The position numbers and the translations under genes were made by a program. This document shows positions 10,225 to 18,907 of a stretch of 21,587 nt of DNA, in pieces; the first letter of the stretch is position 1, and every line of letters starts with the position of its first letter. The notes under the pieces were generated by a model, which saw only the letters and a program-made list of their open reading frames with translations, searched no databases and had not been told where the DNA came from. This DNA comes from Sphaeroforma arctica JP610 (Eukaryota > Opisthokonta > Ichthyosporea > Ichthyophonida). The stretch spans positions 109,037 through 130,623 of the forward strand of contig NW_014040486.1 in the NCBI RefSeq assembly GCF_001186125.1. Reading direction: 5' to 3'.

Positions 10225-10935
10225 ATGATTTTAACGAATACGTACATGTTCACATTGCTTGACTACCGCACCGACGGCTGTCTCTGCCCTGTCTGCCCCG
10301 GTAGCCACAAGTTCACTACCAGCCACTTTACCTGCATCCAACAACTGATTCGACGCATCCTGGTAGGCCCGAAACTGCCGCTCATTGGCCCTGACCTCCT
10401 TCAGCAATTACAGGAGTGACACGACTTCCACGGTATCTGGACCCTCCACAAACACCTTGGATCTTTTCTCCAGCATGTTGAAGAACCACCGTACCCTCAC
10501 CCGTCCCTCACTCATCAACAGATGTTCTCTATACCCCGGCTAATCACGCTGTTGAAGTACTACTTCCAAATATCGGTTCAAACCAAATCATCTCGCTTGT
10601 TGGTTCCGACTATGATACTTCCGATCCAGGCCAGCCAACACATACCGAATTCATCCGTGGTCTGGTGCGGCATTGGCTTACCCCCATCCTCGCTTCTCGA
10701 CCGGATTATGACGGATAACCTGGTCCTTCTCGGTATTTCGTACCCTGCACTAACCCATTCCGCGGCACTACACGGCGCAGACCCGATCTGTACCACAGAG
10801 GTGGGTACTCTCAGCAAGCAAATATATGAAACATTCGATAGTAATAGTGTTTTGTCAACACCGGCCCAAATTGACTCAGCACATATCTTCCATTGTCGAC
10901 TCACTTGGCCCAAGCTTCAAACGGGAATTTACTGA
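10225..10935 (+). pseudogene. Single-stop reading frame, possible retroelement gag remnant
   Basis: One frame from ATG 10225 to TAA 10935 contains about 236 codons with a single stop, TGA at 10417-10419. I do not recognise the product. Its location upstream of, and same strand as, the copia pol suggests a decayed gag or other element-derived ORF. It is followed by AATAAA at 11033-11038. No zinc knuckle is visible (a CPVC pair near the start lacks the rest of a CCHC motif). Confidence 0.3.
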
Positions 10936-11099
10936 CCACTTCTTCCCATCAATCTTTCCCGAACCACTACAGCGACTATGAGAGCCATACCATATGTTCA
11001 TACATTGTATCATACATACTTGCCATTTTTGAAATAAATAATAGCGCTGATTCTTTAGCGTTTACCGGGATTCGCGGGTTAAGTGAGAAGAGGTTTGCA

Positions 11100-12224
11100 T
11101 CATGCGCTGCTTGTAGATTGGAGGATGTTTGCGTTAGTGTAGGTGACAAGTGGGCTCAGTAGTACATCCCTGCTGCGGGCAAGAATTTTTGGCGCTCGTT
11201 CATGTGTGTAGCAGGCCTCCTGCTTGGTGCGGAGATAGTGAATTAAAGCTGCTTTCGTAGCGTCGGGATGTTGTTGGGAGCGGGGGTCGATGTTTTCATC
11301 GCGCTGCCATTTCCACGTAAGTGCTGCATGTCGTTTCACCTGGGCGACAGAGTTGCTAGGAACACAAAGGCGGACGAAACTGGTGGAGCTTCCGCGGCGA
11401 TTTGGTTGAGATACCGATTTAGACGGAAGATACCAGAGAAAGTGGTGGCGATTGAGGGCTGGTTGGTCATGCCAGTATTTTTCAAATACTGATTGGGATG
11501 GGGGCTTGCCGTTAGGGAAAATTGCTCGGAAGAAGAGCCATACCGGAGTTATGTCATCCATTTCATGAAGAGTTTTGTCCGGCATCGGGCGGCCCACCAT
11601 TTTCGTCAAAAGGTGTTCGGGTACTGGCGGCTGCGATTGGGACTGAGAAGCTGGTGGGGTCGGGCGTTTTTTAGGGCTCGGTTTTGCAGGTTTGTCCACT
11701 TTTGAGCGGTAGCTGGGAGGCTCACTGCTGCTATTGGACGCCTGTGACCGCGGTCGTTTTGCAGGCGGAGCAAGCGGGCTTGTGGAGCCAACTCGGAAAG
11801 TGTCGGGTGTGTCTTCATCTATAGGTGCACGGGTTTGGGATTTAAGGTCCCGGAGTTCTGATTCAAGGTTGGTTGTTTTTGCACAGAGGTTAGTGAGCGT
11901 TTGGTGTATGGTTGATTTCCATTGGTCATCAGTCAAAGGCTCCTTGGAGATTGGCCCATCATTGTTCGGGGTTGTTAGAGCCGGTCCCAAAATTTGATTG
12001 AGATTGGCCTGTAGAGTACTGACCTGGGCAGAGAGGTTTGTGATAGATTTTTGTATGTCCAATTTCCATTGGTCATTGGGTAAGGAGTCGTTGGGGACGA
12101 ACGTCTCAATTGGGGATTCGGCCTGGCCCGACATTTTTCGCGGATGTGGGACTGTGGAACTGTGGGACTGTGGGTCCCCAGACTCCCTACTGGATAGTTT
12201 ATTTATTTTTGACTGAAAATCCAA
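11100..12224 (-). CDS. Intact 374-aa coiled-coil protein, retroelement ORF1/gag-like, unrecognised
   Basis: ATG at 12224, no internal stop. Residues 47-75 and 96-124 are a diverged internal repeat: both read L-x-x-D-Q-W-K, then I, T-N-L and A-x-x-x-x-L-x-x-x-L, with 12 of 29 positions identical. The heptad-like Leu spacing suggests a coiled coil. A Ser/Pro/Lys-rich linker follows with basic motifs (PAKRPRS at 154-160, PSPKKRP at 182-188). The C-terminal part from about 203 looks globular (VWLFFRAIF, HHFLWYLP, ALTWKWQRDENIDPR). Coiled coil, basic linker and C-terminal globular region recall ORF1/Gag proteins of retrotransposons, but no zinc knuckle or named domain is visible. It lies antisense between + strand element pieces and, unlike all of them, is undamaged. 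It may also be a host-type gene; a second Met at 31 is a possible start. Confidence 0.55.
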   Translation of the reverse strand: MDFQSKINKLSSRESGDPQSHSSTVPHPRKMSGQAESPIETFVPNDSLPNDQWKLDIQKSITNLSAQVSTLQANLNQILGPALTTPNNDGPISKEPLTDDQWKSTIHQTLTNLCAKTTNLESELRDLKSQTRAPIDEDTPDTFRVGSTSPLAPPAKRPRSQASNSSSEPPSYRSKVDKPAKPSPKKRPTPPASQSQSQPPVPEHLLTKMVGRPMPDKTLHEMDDITPVWLFFRAIFPNGKPPSQSVFEKYWHDQPALNRHHFLWYLPSKSVSQPNRRGSSTSFVRLCVPSNSVAQVKRHAALTWKWQRDENIDPRSQQHPDATKAALIHYLRTKQEACYTHERAPKILARSRDVLLSPLVTYTNANILQSTSSA

Positions 12225-12288
12225 ATTTCAAGTCAACGTTTTGGTGTGTTCTGTGGGTTTTTTTGAAAGTGGTATTCAGTTCTACACT

Positions 12289-12306
12289 GGTGACCTACTG
12301 GTCACC
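12289..12306. repeat. Inverted repeat GGTGACC-TACT-GGTCACC
   Basis: Perfect 7-bp arms with a 4-nt loop, 65 bp upstream of the ATG of the antisense 374-codon ORF. It could be a hairpin in that ORF's leader or a protein-binding site in its promoter. Confidence 0.6.
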
Positions 12307-12363
12307 GAGATTTACGTTTCGGAGGCGAAAATTTGAATCAAAGGTCCGTCGTGAAAAATAAAT

Positions 12364-12880
12364 ATGGGGAAGTCCATCGCCCACACCCACAATATCCCCA
12401 TCCCTCCGCCGCTTACCTACTGCGACGACTATCAACTCCACCCCACACTCTTCGACAAGCACGTTACACAGGTCTTCGGTCCCGTTGATATCGACATGTT
12501 CGCTACTCAACACAACCACCAAGCCCCCACCTACTGCACCCTTGACCACACCGACAAGGGGATCCCCCTTCACGACGCTTACAAGTAGAACTGGCGCCAG
12601 CCTACCAAGCGCCTCTACGGTAACCTCCCCTGGAAAGACTTCCCACGCGGTACCGCCAAACTCGAACGTGACCAAGGCCGCATGATCTGGCTATTCCCTA
12701 TCAAACCTAAAGTTGCTTGGTGGCCCACTCTCATATCCCATCTTTAGTCGCACGTCGAAATCATCTCATCTTTTCCCCACACGTTTCTACGCCGCTAACC
12801 CGACGGCACCGAAGACTTTGTCACCACTCCCAACTGGCTCTATACTGGTGTCGTCATTTTCGGTCCTCAGGCTCATGCCG
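12364..12880 (+). pseudogene. Fragment of the post-RNase H domain of a DIRS-like/Ty3-like element
   Basis: The frame from 12364 reads YQLHPTLFDKHV, then FGPVDIDMFATQHNHQAP, then after an in-frame TAG at 12586-12588 it continues NW, LYGNLPWKDF, MIWLFPI, VAWWPTLISHL. This order (W/Y-x-L-x-P-x-L-F, tVDxFAsxxNxQxPxY, xNPPwxxi, xPxWPxxxWWPxL) is the pattern I know following RNase H in DIRS-type and some Ty3-type polyproteins. More stops follow, after ..ISHL and ..FLRR, before the sequence runs into copia integrase-like coding in another frame near 12890. The RT that should precede it is absent; the antisense ORF lies there instead. Confidence 0.5.
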
Positions 12881-12892
12881 TCCCCATCCCTG

Positions 12893-13668
12893 CAGCTCCT
12901 CCACACAGGCTCCCCCGCATGCTCTTGTGTCGCATGTGCCACTGGCAAAATGCACAAATTTTCCGTCAGCAACAAGCCCCGCACCCTCCCTGCCATTGGC
13001 GCCGAGTTGCAGGTCGATCGTGAAGGAAAATTTGAACAGAGCTACGTTGGCCATGCATACACTATCCGCATCTTTGAACGCTGCACCGGCCTTGAATATC
13101 AGGAACACCTTCGCGTCAAAAGCAACGCCCACCTCGTCCTAGACCATTTCTACACATACATCAAAGTACAGGGTCGCGATCGCCTTCGCACCATCATTGC
13201 CGACCGTGGTGGCAAATTTGTTGCCACCGAGCCACCGAATTCAAACGCGTCAATCATCGCGCCCATGTGCAGATACTTTACAACCCCACCGGTGATTCCG
13301 CCAAACACGATGGTGTCGAACGCGTGCAACAGACCAACATAAACATTGCACTTTGTATGGTCGCCCAGGCTCTCCAACCGTCTCACATGTGGGCTGAGGT
13401 CAAATCCCATGCGTCCCACATCCGCAACATCTCTCCCCGTGCTTCCAACCCCAAGGGACTCAACCCTTACGAAGGCTTCTTTAATCGCCTCGCTACTGCC
13501 TTCGTCAAGGCCCCCCGCGTATACGGTTGCATGACCCTTAGCTATGATCACGGCAAAACAGACAAGCTCCGTCTCAAATGCCGTGTCGGCATCCTCATCA
13601 CACATGACCCCTTCCCTACGCACGCCGACAAATATCGATGCTTAACGTGGACACTGGGTACACCATGA
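12893..13668 (+). pseudogene. Ty1/copia integrase
   Basis: The frame beginning before 12893 gives a C-x2-C zinc-finger end and GK signature (CVACATGKMHKF), then the core: the first acid region (LQVDREGKFEQ), the V-K-S-N motif equivalent to the family's KSE, and the second acid block (RLRTIIADRGGKF, family R-x-D-x-G-x-E-F). The frame then shifts to the one of 13267-13668, which holds the third-acid block (KHDGVERVQQTN, family NGVAER-N), HMWAEVKSHASHIRN, and NPKGLNPYEGFFNR (family TP-E-x-x). The enzyme would insert element cDNA into the genome, but the frameshift and later stops make it inactive. Confidence 0.85.
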
Positions 13669-13706
13669 CCTCCCGACATGTCTAATTCAATGAGGGCATC
13701 TTTCTC

Positions 13707-14360
13707 TTGTGGCACAACGTCGGCACCGAATCTAAGCCATATTTTACGCCGGAACAGCTCTCCGTCATTGACATATATCGCGATACCATGCCTGTCGTCG
13801 TTACCTCACTTACCACCATCATCTCCCTGTCACCGTCCAAAACCTGTGACACTCCGGCTTCTCCACCATGCGACGTCCCCAACACTCAGGACTCTTCGCC
13901 ATGCTACGTTGTCGAATCACCCCAGCCATGTGACCCTCCCAACCACCCCGCAACTAATAATCCCCCTCAAGACCTTCAGACCCTGCTCCGCATCGCTCGT
14001 GACCGTGTTGCCTACCCTCGCACCCAATCCTCTGACGACCGCCGTGCCCTCAAAGCTCGCGCCACTACCGCCGACTTTTAAAATCAGCAACAGGCTAAGC
14101 TTCTGCAAGCCTCTACTGCTCGCCAGGACCAAGACCGTATCCTCGGCTCTTGCAACGACAAGCTACAGCTACACATCGCCAACCGTCCCCGAAATTGCGA
14201 GCTCCGAAACCTTCTTCTCGACGACTCCCTCGACACCACCCACATCTCTGATCTCCGGACCCTGACAAATACCGTCTTCGCCTTACCCGCAAGTAACTGT
14301 CGGACTAACGTAAATACGATACCGTTCGCTCTCGCGTTCACGCTCTATGTGAGGCTGTGC
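13707..14360 (+). pseudogene. Copia pol linker between integrase and RT
   Basis: The frame from 13707 opens with the end of the integrase C-terminal region (LWHNVGTESKPYF), followed by a Pro/Ser/Cys-rich segment with no motif (TAA at 14079-14081), then a second short frame. This variable, low-conservation linker is expected between the integrase and RT of copia elements. Confidence 0.5.
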
Positions 14361-15955
14361 AGAATCAACCCATCACCCCTATCTTTATCAAACAGGCCCT
14401 CAACAGCCCGGAAGCCGATCTCTGGCGAGCAGCCATCAAGTCCGAGATGAACAGCCTTCGCAAGACTGGCACTTTCACACTTTCATCCTCCACGACACGG
14501 CCGACCTTCCTGCTGACGTCCTCACTGTGACGTCTAAATGGGTCTTCAAAATCAAGATGATCAATGGAATTATCGACGAGTATAAAGCTCGTCTCGTTGC
14601 CCGTGGCTTCACGCAAACCAAAGATATCAACTTCATATGCACCCACCTGCACCCATGAATCCCTCCGCACACTCCATGCTGTCGCTGCCAACAAGGGCTG
14701 GCACACCGAGCAGATGGACGTCAACACCGCATTCCTTCACGCTGACCTTGACCATCCTATCTTTATGAAACCGCCCGCCGGCTCCGACCAAATAGGCATC
14801 TCTACGGCCAACACCATTGAGCTCAAGAAATTGCTATACGGTCTCAAACAATCCGGAAAGCTTTGGTTCTACCTTATACAGTCTAAGCTCCTTCAATTCG
14901 GCTTCCACCAGGCACATACAGACCGCTGCATGTTTACCATCCGCCACCCTCATACAGCTGCACCTTTTTATCTACGTTGACGATATCACCATCAGTGGTT
15001 TCACTCGAGCCGATGTTGAACACTTCAAAACGCAACTTCTTTCGGAATTCGACTGATCCGTCCTCGGCGAACCCACCTGGCTCCTTGGCTGTTGCATCAT
15101 CACAAACACTGATTCCACCAGCATCGTCCAAACCTTGTACATAAATGAGGCCGTCGAACACTTCGACATTGATTCCGCTCATCCGGTCAACTCCCCCCTT
15201 CCGATCACCCCTCTCGTTGAACACGACGGCCCTCCCTTTGACTACCCATACCGCGAACTTGTCGGCACCCTCCTCTACCTCTCTATCCTAACGCGCATCG
15301 ATATCACCTTAGCCATCAACAATCTCTCGCGCTTCCTTTCCAACCCTAGCGAAGATCACTGGCTCGCTGCGTGTCGCGTCCTCCGCTATCTACGAACCAA
15401 CCCCACGCATGGCCTCACGTACAGTAAGACGCCCCAACTACTCTCCACTGACGCCTACGCTGATTCCGACTACGCCAGCTGTCTCACAACCCGTCGCTCC
15501 ACCAACGGCTACGTCATTCGCATATGTGGCTCGCTCCACCAACGGCTACGTCATTCGCATATGTGGCTCGCTCCACCAACGGCTACGTCATTCGCGTATG
15601 TGGCACATCCGTGGTTTGGAAAAATAAGCGCCAAAAGACTGTCAGCACTAGCACTGCTGAAGCCGAATACTTTGCTGCCAGTGAAGCCGCTAAACACATA
15701 CAGTGGCTCCGCAACTCCCTAACTAAGCTTGGCTTTACCCCCGATGTCCCCACTGATTTCTACTGCGATAACCAATCCGCCGTACATGTAATCACTAACT
15801 CGGGCACCCCTAAGCAGTTGAAGCATGTCAATATTCTCGTTCACCATATTCGTAACCTCCAAGACCAAGGTGTCATCGCTACCGAATACATTAACACTGC
15901 CGATAACATCGCAGACACCTTGACTAAGAACCTTCCTCGACCCGCCCACTCTTAA
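14361..15955 (+). pseudogene. Ty1/copia reverse transcriptase and RNase H
   Basis: Across several frames: EADLWRAAIKSEMNSLRKTG; SKWVFKIK, then EYKARLVARGFTQT; HTEQMDVNTAFLHADLD with the first catalytic Asp; KKLLYGLKQSGKLW; YVDDITISG with the YVDD catalytic pair (about 14975); TGA at 15054-15056 in place of the residue after LSEFD; GEPTWLLGC; YRELVGTLLYLSILTRIDI; HWLAACRVLRYLRTNP; then RNase H: STDAYADSDYAS, RRSTNGYVIR, TSTAEAEYFAASEA, DNQSAVHVI, and NTADNIADTLTKNLP, ending TAA at 15953. RNase H is disrupted by the 37-bp triplication at 15495-15605. Frameshifts near 14650, 14970 and 15531 make it inactive. Confidence 0.9.
15495..15605 (+). repeat. Three tandem copies of a 37-bp unit inside RNase H
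   Basis: Units 15495-15531, 15532-15568 and 15569-15605. Units 1 and 2 are identical; unit 3 differs at one internal base (CGCGTATG for CGCATATG) and at the last base. Each encodes the STNGYVIR-C-G motif, present once in copia RNase H. Two extra copies add 74 nt, which is not a multiple of three, so the reading frame shifts before the conserved TSTAEAEY block. Confidence 0.97.
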
Positions 15956-16590
15956 ACATACATCTTACTCATTCCCCGCCGTCCCCGACCCTGATCAACC
16001 TTCCATTGTTGCAGCACTGGCACACGCGTCCGACAACAACCGTACACACATTACCAACACACTATCATTCTAACCTACAACATCGCTATACCTTCAGGAG
16101 AGCTCCACCCGATCGATGATCACTGCCATCCGCCCTGTCTTGATCCATTCACCACCCCTCCTTACTCTATCTGCGCTCCTATCAATCTAGACACCAGCCC
16201 TACTTACGCTAGACCCACTAGCCGTAACATCGCTACATCCACGTACCTATACACACACGCACACAACGTGCACAACCCCCCGACTGGTCGACCATCACCT
16301 AGACTCCTCCCTCTTCTCTGTTTTCCTCCCAGCTCATGCTCGCCCCCAACGCTTTCGGCCCCAGACGCCACCACCAACCTTCTATTACTTTCCCAATTCG
16401 CTGCCACCGCCCAATGAAGCCCCAGCCCATTGCCCCGCCACCCCCTTCCCCTTTTTTCTCTCTTCCTTTTACAGTTTTTCTAGCCTTAATGCAGTCTGAG
16501 GAGAGCAAGTCTACATGTTGCTACCACTACCCTAGTAGAGTACTCAACACATACACAACTATGTATACACACTGTCCTTTCGCTTCCAAA
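15956..16590 (+). other. Pyrimidine-rich 3' noncoding region of the copia element
   Basis: About 630 bp between the pol stop and the polypurine tract, strongly C- and T-rich on the + strand, with CA-rich patches near 16250. No open frame has retroviral motifs. Confidence 0.6.
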
Positions 16591-16753
16591 TTCAGGAGAG
16601 TGTTGAGACGAATTTATAAGACTCAAACCCTAAAAACCCTGTACGCCCAAAGTATATTACGGCTTATATTTTGGCCGAATAATTGTAAGAATATCTTAAA
16701 AAGGCACATGGAAATTATTATACTATATAGCCAATATGTAATAAGATAATAAA
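16591..16753 (+). repeat. Polypurine tract and probable 3' LTR start (truncated)
   Basis: CAGGAGAG (16593-16600) directly precedes TGTTGAGACG at 16601. This is the usual copia arrangement of a purine tract abutting an LTR that starts TGTTG. The LTR then turns AT-rich and contains AATAAA at 16748-16753. No CA end could be fixed: by about 16755 the sequence is the 3' end of the - strand Ty3-like coding, so the LTR is either very short or cut. Confidence 0.5.
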
Positions 16754-16754
16754 C

Positions 16755-17116
16755 TTACTTCGTTAGCAAATATATGTTCCAACACTGGCCAGAGGCGGTC
16801 TATTCCGTTAATGGTGTACCCGTGCAGGCGCGGGTCGCAGAGAGGTGTGACATCCTTGTCATGGAATAGCTGCTGAGGGCAGGAGAGGCGCCGAGCATTG
16901 AAGCGGTGGAGCATCTCTCTACATGCCAGGTAGACAGAAGGGTCGACATGACGTTTCTTGGTTGGGGGGGGGGGGGGGGGGGCTGGGGGCGTTGGTGGGT
17001 CGCGACGGGGTAGGCTCGGTTGGAGTTGGTGCCTTGTCTGGTGGTGCTGGGGTGCGCTCTGTAATAGCCTTGCTAAGGGCTATAGCCTCGGAGAGTTGGT
17101 TATCCGAGTGGGCCAA
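16755..17116 (-). pseudogene. Pro-rich tail and conserved-looking end of the Ty3-like polyprotein
   Basis: After a frameshift at about 17110, the - strand continues AHSDNQLSEAIALSKAITER, then a Pro/Thr-rich segment. The C19 run (G on +, 16964-16982) marks another frame change, after which KKRHVDPSVYLACREMLHRF and then DPRLHGYTINGIDRLWPVLE are open to about 16755, where a GTAAGT-like sequence occurs. Reading through both indels gives a continuous protein. The segment is not recognisable as integrase. Confidence 0.4.
16964..16982. repeat. G19 homopolymer
   Basis: Nineteen uninterrupted G on +, encoding prolines on the - strand. The frames on its two sides differ by one base, so the run length, or its misreading, decides whether the frame is open. 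Confidence 0.95.
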
Positions 17117-18160
17117 GAGAAGCGAGGTACTGGCGTTCAGCCTCTTGCTCCGCCTTGGTGTAGGCCTCGATTGTTTTCTGTGTGTGGGGTTGCTTCCAGT
17201 TGGGGGGGGGAAGCCGCGGGTTTCCCCCTGGGCGTAGTAAGCGAGTGAAAAGCGCGGAACCCAGCCCTATTTGGCAGGCGTCCGCGAAATAGTGCAGGTG
17301 GTGCTCTGGTTTCGGGGTCACGAGCATGCCCGTATCCGAGATGGCAGACATCACTGCCCGAAAGGACGCTAGGTAGGCCGCCGTGAAATTGAACTTGCGG
17401 CCATTGGCCAGGAGGTCAGTAAGGGGCGAGAGGAGCACCGCCAGGTTAGGGACGTAAGCTGACCACCAGTTCATGGTGGCGCAAAACCTTTGGAAGGCGT
17501 CCCGGTCTGCTGGCGGGGCTAAGTGTCGGATGGCCTCGCTACGCTCCCCTGTGATGGTGCTATAACAATCGATACATAATCGGCCGTAGTATATAATTGA
17601 CATGTGGCGGAGGACTGCCAGTCTGGTCTTTGAAGGGCGCAGGCGGATGTTGTGCCGCCAGGCTATATCGGCGTAACGCGTGAGGGTGACCCAGTGATCA
17701 GCATCGTGCGTCGGGCCTGAGTCACTCATGCCACCATCATCAACAAAGTGGATGAGCTGCTTTCGCATGTCGCGGAAGAAATGATCCAGCAGTTGTTTCA
17801 GGATAAAGGTCATCATCTTTGCGCCGAACACGCCTGTGATAGGCTGCCAGATCTGATCTTCGGAGGTAATCCACGTGAGGTAGCCACGTGAGCGCTGTGT
17901 GTACTTCATCTGGTTGAAGCTGCACGCCATGTCGACACAGAACCGGATGTCAGCACTGCGCAGATGGCCTAAGCACTCTTTCTCTGTATGCATTGGATAG
18001 GGGTCTACGTCAAAGTTTTCGTTGGCGACCGCGTAGTCAAGACAGTATCGGATGTCTTTGGCTGACTGTGGTTCGACCTGCGGGTTTTTGCGGGCCAGCA
18101 CCGCGGAGGATAGTATCTTGCTGAATAAATCGCCAGGTTCTATAAGACCTCGCTTATAGT
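17100..18160 (-). pseudogene. Ty3/Gypsy-like reverse transcriptase with start of RNase H
   Basis: Open from about 18150 to the TAA at 17100, numbering from Met 18101. Upstream of it LIEPGDLFSKILSS fits the family's I-x-P-S-x-S-P block. Motifs: RYCLDYAVANENF (R-x-C-x-D-Y-x-x-L-N) at 18-30; FCVDMACSFNQM with catalytic D57; QPITGVFGAKMMTFI (P-F-G-L-x-N-A-P-x-x-F) at 86-100; HFVDDGG with D121 and D122, FVDD where YVDD or FVDD is usual; RPSKTRLAVLRHMSIIYYGR, family L-x-x-x-K-C-x-F-x-x-x-x-x-x-x-x-L-G; RFCATMNWWSAYVPNLAVLL at about 205-224; RNase H start HYFADACQIGLGSALF at 270-285 with D274. The rest of RNase H is replaced by Gln/Glu-rich sequence. The catalytic residues survive, but the frame is cut off from protease and tail by frameshifts. 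Confidence 0.85.
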
Positions 18161-18619
18161 CGGCTCAAATATTTCGGCCTCCCACGCCACTAGTTTAAGG
18201 TTGCGCTGTTTGTAAACTATGCGACGGGGGGTGGCTCCTGGCTTAAGGCGGATATCAACTTCCACGCTCTCGATGAAATTATGTTTTTTTTTATCGTAAG
18301 CAAGGCGGTTGTATTTGGCCATAAAGGCGGCGAGCTGCACCGGGGTCTTCTGGAGCCTGGCTGCGAGGGCTTCTAGCCCCCGGAAATCATATTGCTCCAG
18401 GGTGCCAGGGGCGTCTCTGCAGCGTCTCATGAACTCCATCTTGGCGACCTGATTGACCAGCTTCGGGATTAAGGGACCCACGAAGGCGGCCGCTGGTGGT
18501 GGACGTTGCACTTTTAGGCCGAAGGCAGGCGGGCGCCCTGATAATGGCCCACCACGTCCGGATAAGAGGCTGCTGTTGAGCAAAAAGCCCGAAGAGGATG
18601 TGTCAGTCCATGGGGACAT
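18140..18619 (-). pseudogene. Ty3-like protease-RT linker
   Basis: Open for about 159 codons. The end carries the pre-RT signature VDIRLKPGATPRRIVYKQRN and EAEIFEPTISEVL, equivalent to the family's h-I-x-x-x-P-x-x-P and E-x-I-x-x-x-L. A TAG then stops this frame; the RT continues in the -1 frame at the sequence GTCTTATAG (- strand), so a single-base change or a -1 slip separates them. The first residues after 18619 are out of frame: in the true frame the sequence reads HILFGLFAQQQPLI, like the family's D-I-I-L-G-x-D after the protease. Confidence 0.6.
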
Positions 18620-18907
18620 CGTCCGTCACGAGGAAAGTGACATCTTGGGTGGCAAAATAAGTTTTACGGTCGCGTTCATCGTAAACTTCAAGCAAAATGG
18701 GTAATGTACATTGTTTATTGGGTGGGACCATAGTCGCTCCACCAAAAGACTTCATAAAGACAGGACTAATTGCCTGAGTTTCTAATCCTTCGTCTATCAC
18801 TAACTGTTTCAATATCAGGTTAGGGATCGCGCCATTATCGGCATAGCACAGGACGGATAAAGTGTTGACTTGGCAGTTGACTATGGGTCCCGCGAGGGGT
18901 GGGCCTT
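18600..18907 (-). pseudogene. Retropepsin-like aspartic protease of the Ty3-like element
   Basis: - strand frame: PIVNCQVNTLSVLCYADNGA, then IPNLILKQLV, fits the retropepsin start, hydrophobic-D-(S/T)-G-A, then N-L-I/V. Here the catalytic triplet is Asp-Asn-Gly instead of Asp-Thr-Gly or Asp-Ser-Gly. Later, FVTDDVP-M-D (as FLVTDDVPMD) ends in TGA, and in frame after that comes HILFGLF, together matching the C-terminal flap/ILG strand of the fold. Both the Asn substitution and the TGA should abolish activity. In an intact element it would cut the Gag-Pol polyprotein. Confidence 0.6.

Larger units (their letters stand above)
12713..16753 (+). mobile_element. Decayed Ty1/copia retrotransposon, 5' end disrupted
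   Basis: Order integrase, RT, RNase H is diagnostic of Ty1/copia. Coding is broken by many frameshifts and stops. It is followed by about 630 bp of pyrimidine-rich noncoding sequence, a polypurine tract and a probable LTR start at 16601. No matching 5' LTR was found by eye, and gag and protease are not securely identified upstream. GC content is clearly higher than in the AT-rich flanks. Confidence 0.85.

Noticed and set aside
11268-12361. Several + strand frames of 70-87 codons opposite the 374-codon ORF
   Set aside because: They are shadows of the intact - strand ORF, with no motifs of their own.
10144-16668. ATAAGCCGTAA at 10144-10154 is the reverse complement of an 11-mer in the copia LTR (16658-16668)
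   Set aside because: Similarity does not extend convincingly beyond 11-14 bases, so an inverted LTR remnant is not supported.
16923-17248. Gly-rich + strand frames of about 100 codons
   Set aside because: They are produced by the G19 run and are antisense to the Ty3-like Pro-rich tail.
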